DNA of 40,630 nucleotides, taken from positions 1 through 40,630 of the forward strand of contig JAUZOL010000012.1 of assembly GCA_030706455.1 (NCBI GenBank), written 5' to 3'. The position numbers were made by a program, and so were the translations under genes. The notes beneath the pieces were generated by a model. That model saw nothing but the letters and a program-made list of their open reading frames with translations, made no database searches and was not told the DNA's origin. Positions 36,522 to 40,630 of the stretch are shown here, in pieces. The DNA comes from Bacteroidota bacterium (GTDB lineage: Bacteria > Bacteroidota > Bacteroidia > Bacteroidales > Paludibacteraceae). Each line of letters opens with the position of its first letter. Position 1 is the first letter of the stretch.

Positions 36522-36544
36522 ATAATTTTTTGAATTAATTTTCG

Positions 36545-36576
36545 CAAATATATGCTTTTATTGTATTGCTTCAAAA
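36545..36576 (-). promoter_or_regulatory. Promoter of the outer-membrane-like gene
   Basis: Minus strand: TTTTG (36572-36576), 19-nt spacer, TATATTTG (36545-36552). This is the classic Bacteroidetes arrangement, 23 nt before the start codon. Confidence 0.8.
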
Positions 36577-36593
36577 TAGTGGATAGGCTTGTT

Positions 36594-36730
36594 CCGTCGG
36601 ATTTAGCCATCGCTGATTTTTAAGTGTAGTTTGATGGGACGGGATCGTTTTCCTGACGTCAGGAAAATGTTATTTTTCTATTAATTCTCTTCTTTCGACC
36701 ACTCGTGATTGCAAATCCGACGGGACGGGA
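36594..36730. repeat. Split REP arms around a 20-bp palindrome
   Basis: CCGTCGGATTT (36594-36604) and ATTGCAAATCCGACGGGACG (36708-36727) are the left and right parts of the REP main hairpin, inverted and about 105 bp apart. The right part is identical over 20 nt to 38327-38346. Between them, 36648-36667 is a perfect 20-bp palindrome centred on GACGTC (TTTTCCTGAC/GTCAGGAAAA), which can fold with an ACGT loop and is followed by TGTTATTTTT. The arrangement could be two decayed REP copies or one copy split by an insertion. Confidence 0.65.
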
Positions 36731-36791
36731 GAAACGCTTGAAAACCCACTGAAATCGGCATGTTTTATGACCAGTTGTTGGGTGTAGTTGA

Positions 36792-37571
36792 TTATAAATC
36801 ATTATTAATCTGAGTCTTTGTAATTATTCGAGTTTTTAATTTATTAATATCATTCATGTCAAATTTCCCAACGAACAATTCATCAATTTTATTTAAAAAG
36901 AATTCTATCTCATTTTCGCTTTCCAAAATTAGATAAGAAATATCCTTTATTTGAAATTTCAAACTGCAATTTTTTGCAAGTAGATCATGTGCATTATCAA
37001 ATATTTTTGGATCCTTAGCAAAATCCTTATAATCAACAACAGCATGAAGGTTTAGAGGAAGAAATGACCTTATATCTGGTATATAGCGCCATTCCTTTTC
37101 ATCATAAAATTTTATTATTTCAGGGGAATATACACCATTTCTAAATATTCTTCCTTCATATGGTTTTAAAAATAGATGTGTATATAAATATAAATCCCTA
37201 AGTATATACATTTCTTTTAAAGTAATACTTTTCTGAAGACTATCAATTAATCCTCTTTTTTCTTGAAATGTTTTAGCAGTTATTGAATTATAATAAGTGT
37301 ACTGCAATGGACTTAGCCCATTTGCCATTCCCCATTTTTTTGTTAATCCAATCCCATAGCTACCATAAGTATTAATATGTTCCTTAATTTGTGATAATGG
37401 TATATCACAAAAACAAACCATTGGAACACCTAAATCAGGTTCAGTATTTAATGAAATATCTTTTGTCGCAATATCCTCAAAACAATACCTCGGATTAAAA
37501 GCACATCCTTCCAAAATATTTAACAGATATTGCTTCTTAGTAAAATGAAATAATGTATTGGCACTAATCAT
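36792..37571 (-). CDS. AbiGi-family protein (abortive-infection antitoxin type)
   Basis: A 259-aa cytoplasmic protein. The N-terminal part TLFHFTKKQYLLNILEGCAFNPRYCFED and the block PMVCFCDIPLSQIKEHINTYGSYGIGLTKKWG (residues 50-81) match what I know of the AbiGi family, whose founding member is the antitoxin half of the lactococcal AbiG phage-abortive system. No AbiGii toxin gene is adjacent. The gene is strongly AT-rich compared with the housekeeping genes, suggesting acquisition. It lies on the same strand as the RES and TIR-like genes, separated from them by the RAYT/REP unit. Whether it is an antitoxin here is inference. Confidence 0.75.
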   Translation of the reverse strand: MISANTLFHFTKKQYLLNILEGCAFNPRYCFEDIATKDISLNTEPDLGVPMVCFCDIPLSQIKEHINTYGSYGIGLTKKWGMANGLSPLQYTYYNSITAKTFQEKRGLIDSLQKSITLKEMYILRDLYLYTHLFLKPYEGRIFRNGVYSPEIIKFYDEKEWRYIPDIRSFLPLNLHAVVDYKDFAKDPKIFDNAHDLLAKNCSLKFQIKDISYLILESENEIEFFLNKIDELFVGKFDMNDINKLKTRIITKTQINNDL

Positions 37572-37611
37572 AATTATTATCAGAATTATGGTAAATAAAA
37601 TCTACCTGTCT

Positions 37612-37661
37612 CGTCGGATTTGCAATCCGACGACGGCAAAGAGTATTAGGATTTGTAATCC
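37612..37661 (+). repeat. REP element, two hairpins, left flank of the RAYT gene
   Basis: The main hairpin is CGTCGGATT-TGC-AATCCGACG (37612-37632, perfect 9-bp stem). A 16-nt linker beginning ACGG leads to a second hairpin GGATT-TGT-AATCC (37649-37661). The right-flank element (38291-38341) has the same design in opposite orientation. Block X, also found at 7033-7059, follows at 37682-37708. Such paired hairpins are typical of REP/BIME sequences mobilised by RAYT transposases. Confidence 0.85.
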
Positions 37662-37720
37662 GGCGAAGCTGGGAGCATAGAAAATCGAAAATCAGAGAAG
37701 CTCATTGCTGTCCGATTGAC

Positions 37721-38263
37721 TTATACCACAACTACGGGCAGCAATCCTTTTCCACCGGCGTAATCTATCGCCGAACTATACCGATATTCGTGAGGTAAGT
37801 TTACGATTTCTGCCTTCACGGGATTGTTGTGTATATACTCCATTTTTTGTTCGAAATAATCGTTTAAGAAAACCTCCTGAATGTCTGTTCCTTCCTGCCA
37901 GAATCTGAAATTCTTTATCTTTTTATCGTTGCGACCGCTAAATTCAAACCTGTCAAGCATCCATTCCATACGGCTTTCCGTTACTTCGTGTTGCAAAGTG
38001 TCGATCAGTTTCTTACTGGTGTATTTTTTGAAGTCTCGCATGATGTCAGACACGGAGTTTTGTCCGGTTATTCCAGCCAACAAATGAAGGTGATTCGTCA
38101 TCAATACCCAGGCGTATATTTCTATTCCTTTGTTTTGTATGCAGTAATTCAAAGACTCCAATGTAACATGCTTATATACCGGACGGGTAAACAGATCGAT
38201 CCAATCAACGACGGTTGTGGTAATAAAGTAAACTTGCCCATTTATCCTGTGTTGAATGTTCAT
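37721..38263 (-). CDS. REP-associated tyrosine transposase (RAYT, Y1_Tnp)
   Basis: A 180-aa single-strand transposase of the IS200-like HUH superfamily that processes REP hairpins. HUH motif: H58 and H60 in MTNHLHLLAG. The candidate nucleophile is Y81 in MRDFKKYTSKKL. The C-terminal signature EYIHNNPVKAEIVNLPHEYRYSSAIDY is typical of the RAYT group. The reading frame is intact and of normal size (150-200 aa). Inverted REP elements lie about 60 nt downstream and 28 nt upstream. RAYTs are usually single-copy, domesticated genes and not self-spreading insertion sequences. Confidence 0.93.
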   Translation of the reverse strand: MNIQHRINGQVYFITTTVVDWIDLFTRPVYKHVTLESLNYCIQNKGIEIYAWVLMTNHLHLLAGITGQNSVSDIMRDFKKYTSKKLIDTLQHEVTESRMEWMLDRFEFSGRNDKKIKNFRFWQEGTDIQEVFLNDYFEQKMEYIHNNPVKAEIVNLPHEYRYSSAIDYAGGKGLLPVVVV

Positions 38264-38290
38264 AAACGTCTCTGTTGTATTCTTTTTTGT

Positions 38291-38341
38291 GGGATCTTAG
38301 ATCCCTATGCTCCATTCCGTCGTCGGATTGCAAATCCGACG
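38291..38341 (-). repeat. REP element, two hairpins, right flank of the RAYT gene
   Basis: Read on the minus strand: main hairpin CGTCGGATT-TGC-AATCCGACG (38321-38341, identical to the left flank), a 15-nt linker beginning ACGG, then a second hairpin GGGATC-TAA-GATCCC (38291-38305). Both flanking elements keep the main hairpin outside and the second hairpin towards the gene. Confidence 0.85.
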
Positions 38342-38364
38342 GGACGTAAAATCTTTCGATTACT

Positions 38365-38382
38365 AGAGATTACAAATCTGAT
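38365..38382. repeat. Degenerate REP hairpin at the end of the RES gene
   Basis: AGATT-ACA-AATCT (38367-38379) resembles the second hairpin of the left REP element (GGATT-ACA-AATCC on its minus strand). It overlaps the last codons of the RES-domain gene, so a REP-like sequence may have supplied the C-terminus and stop codon. Confidence 0.4.
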
Positions 38383-39488
38383 GAGGTCGAGTAAGCTTTA
38401 TTTATTTTATGACAAGGTTGATTGTCTAAGAATTTTTCTATATCCCCTAAAATTGAAGAATTATATTGAAATTTTATTCCTTTAATGAGTTCAATATCAG
38501 GAACTCTTTTGTTTATGGGGTCATTTTGTGATTTTAAGATTACAGCGGAACCTTGCGCAAATTGCAATAATTGCCACGATATAGCTTCGGTAACTTGAAA
38601 GAAATCTAATAGTTTTTTGCAATGACCTTTTTCCTTGTTTTCATGTACAGGAAGTACAATGTTATATAGATCTCCGCATAATTTTAATTTTTGAGTTTCA
38701 ATATGACTTGAAGCATATTTGATGCCGTCAATTTCTTTATTGTTTCTTACCCATTGAAGTAGAAGCTGTGGTAAAATATATTCGGGTTTGAACTGATCAT
38801 GGGAGTCTTTTACTTTAATAGCACAAGAAGCGATTAAAGGCCAAGTCATTAAATACTTATATGCGTTATTGTTATTATTGTTTGTTCCCCAATCATTTGC
38901 TGTTAAATCTAATAATTTTATGTCCTTTTGAGAAACTAATCTGATAGCTTGAAAACTATCGATACTGGGTCTGTTTAGTTCTTCCCATGCCACGTATAAT
39001 GTTTTAGCTAAGTAAAGAGAAGGAAACCCAGGTATGCTATATCTTTGAGTTGCAACATTACCTCGTTTTTCAAATGGAATATGAAACATATCTTCGGAAC
39101 ATAGCGGAAAATTATCCTCTTTAATTCTAAGACGATAGAAATTTTCTTGTTTATTTAGTGTGCAAATGTTTAGAATTCTTTTGTATGCAGCAGTCCTATA
39201 TTCCATGGTTTGAGAGAATGTCTTATAAGCATTGGAAGGTTGTCCATTAAAGTAAAGATCTAATGCTTTTTTTAATCCTGAAATTAGCTGTTCTTGTTTT
39301 TTTAAGACGGAACTAAAATCTGTTGGATTTGCCATTCCATCAATGCTGATTTTTTTAGGACTAATTGACGCAATAAGCTTTAAGTATTCATCAAATAATT
39401 CAAATAAAAAACTTCTGTAAGTGCTGTTCGAGGGAATTTTTTTCGGTAAAATTAACAGTAGGTTGCTGAATACATCTTCAAAAGTCAT
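38370..39488 (-). CDS. RES-domain protein (putative NAD+-consuming toxin type)
   Basis: A 372-aa protein. Residues 1-105 are helical, with no recognised domain. The RES domain occupies about 115-345: ENFYRLRI supplies R119; RGNVATQRYSIPGFPSLYLAKTLYVAWEELNRP matches the G.RYS.pG.P.lYLA....A..E core with E169/E170; and EIDGIKYASSH gives the Ser (S260/S261). RES proteins studied in Res-Xre toxin-antitoxin pairs degrade NAD+. Here no Xre-type antitoxin gene is adjacent. A run of six Asn (about 203-208) sits in a loop. The gene is AT-rich, preceded by the TIR-like gene on the same strand, and followed by RAYT and AbiGi. Confidence 0.78.
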   Translation of the reverse strand: MTFEDVFSNLLLILPKKIPSNSTYRSFLFELFDEYLKLIASISPKKISIDGMANPTDFSSVLKKQEQLISGLKKALDLYFNGQPSNAYKTFSQTMEYRTAAYKRILNICTLNKQENFYRLRIKEDNFPLCSEDMFHIPFEKRGNVATQRYSIPGFPSLYLAKTLYVAWEELNRPSIDSFQAIRLVSQKDIKLLDLTANDWGTNNNNNNAYKYLMTWPLIASCAIKVKDSHDQFKPEYILPQLLLQWVRNNKEIDGIKYASSHIETQKLKLCGDLYNIVLPVHENKEKGHCKKLLDFFQVTEAISWQLLQFAQGSAVILKSQNDPINKRVPDIELIKGIKFQYNSSILGDIEKFLDNQPCHKINKAYSTSSDL

Positions 39489-39577
39489 ATGTGTATTTTA
39501 AAATTAGAGGAATTTGTAATTTTTCCACCATAGGGGCAAATTCGATGGGTGAGAAACAGTGATGAGAGAGTCTCCCT

Positions 39578-39597
39578 CTGCCAGCCGAAGCTGGCAG
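39578..39597 (-). repeat. Very stable UUCG-loop hairpin between TIR-like and RES genes
   Basis: On the minus strand CTGCCAGC-TTCG-GCTGGCAG is a perfect 8-bp GC-rich stem closed by a C(UUCG)G tetraloop, one of the most stable RNA loops. It is 30 nt after the TIR-like stop codon. No T-run follows, so it may be an mRNA-stabilising or processing element, or the trace of another repeat family, and not an intrinsic terminator. Confidence 0.7.
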
Positions 39598-39626
39598 GAC
39601 AGTCTACTCGATTGGGTACAGTATTT

Positions 39627-40166
39627 TTAGTATAATTTTGGAGGTTGTCCTTTAGTCTGCACAACATTTCGAACATAACCTTCCCATTCTGCAATGATTT
39701 GAATCCATTCTGGTGATTTCAGATAATCCATCATATTGTTATCCAAATCAAACTCAGGCATGTATGTGCCAATTACACCTTTCTCAAGTATTCCATCAGC
39801 GATAACGCCATTTTCTCTTAAAATTAAAACAGGTAACCCAACTTGAAAAGCCATTGCAGGTTCAATCTGGCAATACGGACTTGTCAACCAAGTATCATCA
39901 ATCGAGTATTCTTTTTCGCCAATGTCACTGTTAGGTTTACTTACTCCTTTAGCAATTTTTGCTCTTCGAAACGCAATAGTCAGAAGTCCATTTGACTCTA
40001 AGATTATTCTTCTAATTGCAGTTAATGGTTCTTTGAGATTATAGTCAGAAACGCCTAATGTTCTAGGCTCAATTCCTCTTCCGTTTAGATATTTTTCAAT
40101 TTCTTCAATGAAGTCTTTTTGTTTTTTATTAAAGGGTCTCGGATAACTCAAAAAAATCGGAATCAT
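39627..40166 (-). CDS. TIR-like domain protein
   Basis: A 179-aa single-domain protein. It starts MIPIFLSYPRPFNKKQKDFIEEIEKYLNGRGIEP, like the first strand and helix of TIR domains. It continues with LTAIRRIILESNGLLTIAFRRAK (second strand region) and SPYCQIEPAMAFQVGLPVLILREN, where E102 occupies the position of the catalytic Glu of NAD+-cleaving TIR enzymes. Unlike Thoeris or CBASS TIR effectors, no sensor domain is fused. A related Rossmann-type nucleotide-binding fold is an alternative. It is the first gene of the island on the minus strand, with a palindrome 53 nt upstream of its start and a stable hairpin after its stop. Confidence 0.6.
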   Translation of the reverse strand: MIPIFLSYPRPFNKKQKDFIEEIEKYLNGRGIEPRTLGVSDYNLKEPLTAIRRIILESNGLLTIAFRRAKIAKGVSKPNSDIGEKEYSIDDTWLTSPYCQIEPAMAFQVGLPVLILRENGVIADGILEKGVIGTYMPEFDLDNNMMDYLKSPEWIQIIAEWEGYVRNVVQTKGQPPKLY

Positions 40167-40218
40167 TTTATGTCAGTTTAAATTTGCAAGTTGTTTCATA
40201 TTATTGTGCCCAACGTTT

Positions 40219-40240
40219 AATATACGAACATTCGTATATT
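40219..40240. promoter_or_regulatory. Perfect palindrome upstream of the TIR-like gene
   Basis: AATATACGAA (40219-40228) and TTCGTATATT (40231-40240) form a perfect 10-bp inverted repeat with a 2-nt spacer, 53 nt before the start codon on the minus strand. It has the size of a homodimeric repressor operator. No TAnnTTTG box is visible beside it. Confidence 0.55.
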
Positions 40241-40456
40241 TTCAACTTAGTTTGTTGCGTATATGTAAATGATCCGAAGTGGTTTATTTTGGGTTAAATA
40301 TCAGTTAGTCATTTGAATGTAATTATATATCAGCTAGTCTCTTTTCTGCATATCCCCAACAAACTACATGGTTGTAAATATAAAAACTTTTTTTAATATA
40401 AAACATAAGTTTTCTGTCGGAGTTTTCAACGGGCAGTTTTGTGGTGGTTTCCCTTT
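40241..40456. other. Intergenic stretch, nothing recognised
   Basis: AT-rich sequence between the island and the valS leader. I see no gene or RNA. Together with the palindrome and octamer array on either side it makes the 400-bp boundary between accessory and core genes. Confidence 0.5.
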
Positions 40457-40488
40457 ATTGGCACATTAGCATATTGGCATATTGGCAC
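40457..40488. repeat. Four tandem degenerate octamers
   Basis: ATTGGCAC, ATTAGCAT, ATTGGCAT and ATTGGCAC follow each other without gaps. Arrays of this ATTrGCAy type are, from memory, scattered in intergenic regions of Bacteroidetes. Function unknown. Confidence 0.75.
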
Positions 40489-40509
40489 GTTTTCCTCGGA
40501 TATTTTTTG

Positions 40510-40517
40510 TAATTTTG
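40510..40517 (+). promoter_or_regulatory. -7 box upstream of valS
   Basis: TAATTTTG matches TAnnTTTG and lies 50 nt before the valS start codon. It is the same octamer as that of tRNA-Arg(CCG). Confidence 0.55.
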
Positions 40518-40567
40518 CAGGTCAAAACCGAAAGGTTATCTTGTTCACTAATAATCGCTTAACTTTT

Positions 40568-40630
40568 ATGGAATTAGCAAGTAAATACAACCCCTCCGAA
40601 GTAGAATCGAAATGGTACCAGTATTGGCTG
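40568..40630 (+). CDS. valS: Valyl-tRNA synthetase, N-terminal fragment
   Basis: The last 63 bases encode 21 residues, MELASKYNPSEVESKWYQYW..., which match the start of Bacteroidetes ValS (MELASKYNP..VE.KWYQYWL). The gene continues beyond the window edge. The enzyme charges tRNA-Val. Confidence 0.9.
   Translation, partial: MELASKYNPSEVESKWYQYWL

Noticed and set aside
36594-38382. CRISPR array
   Set aside because: The repeated hairpins are unevenly spaced, in both orientations and next to a RAYT gene; they are REP elements, and no cas genes are present.
39485-39694. 69-codon frame between the TIR-like and RES genes (minus strand)
   Set aside because: It overlaps the 3' end of the TIR-like gene, includes the UUCG hairpin and has no family resemblance; a small antitoxin cannot be fully excluded but nothing supports it.

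Overview
The window reads as a chromosomal segment of a Bacteroidetes, most likely Bacteroidales, bacterium. Evidence: promoters of the TAnnTTTG type, some with a TTTG box about 19 nt upstream; scarce Shine-Dalgarno sequences; the gene order nusB-yajC-ybbR-coaE; a valS start typical of the group; TlpA-like thioredoxins with long N-terminal domains; PL10, GH115 and multidomain GH3 enzymes. A species cannot be named from this sequence alone.

Layout. (1) 1-630: tRNA-Arg(TCT), its terminator, then about 440 bp without an intact gene that is rich in inverted repeats and carries a short peptide resembling the N-terminus of a Bacteroidetes integrase. (2) 631-13151: a plant-polysaccharide region with a secreted multidomain GH3 beta-xylosidase/glucosidase, a secreted propeller-like protein, two secreted thioredoxin-fold proteins with a small plug-like protein, a GH115 alpha-glucuronidase, and a membrane-anchored AraC-type regulator. 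GH3 plus GH115 fits glucuronoxylan breakdown. (3) 13583-25542: a long minus-strand housekeeping block: metallophosphoesterase, nusB, yajC, ybbR, coaE, a YjjG-like HAD phosphatase, an NlpC/P60 peptidase, a LigB/YgiD-type dioxygenase, a HIT protein, a cell-wall amidase-like/golvesin protein, rmuC and a small membrane protein. (4) 25700-36521: a TetR regulator with a palindromic operator candidate, tRNA-Arg(CCG), a PAS-like protein, an OPT transporter, a 5'-nucleotidase split into two lipoproteins in swapped order, a PL10 pectate lyase, a DUF6057-like membrane protein, a haem-motif (CxxCH) PD40 lipoprotein and an outer-membrane-like protein. (5) 36522-40240: an AT-rich accessory island on the minus strand with a TIR-like protein, a RES-domain protein, a REP-associated tyrosine transposase (RAYT) bracketed by inverted two-hairpin REP elements, and an AbiGi-family protein. 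(6) The window ends in the first 21 codons of valS.

The most interesting part is the island. TIR and RES domains are both known, in studied members, to consume NAD+, and AbiGi is named for an abortive-infection antitoxin. The three genes lie in one orientation, with a RAYT/REP unit between the RES gene and the AbiGi gene. A defence or toxin-antitoxin role is an inference from domains and context. The REP copies spread through the window (7.0, 35.3, 36.6-36.7, 37.6 and 38.3 kb) suggest the RAYT family is or was active in this genome.
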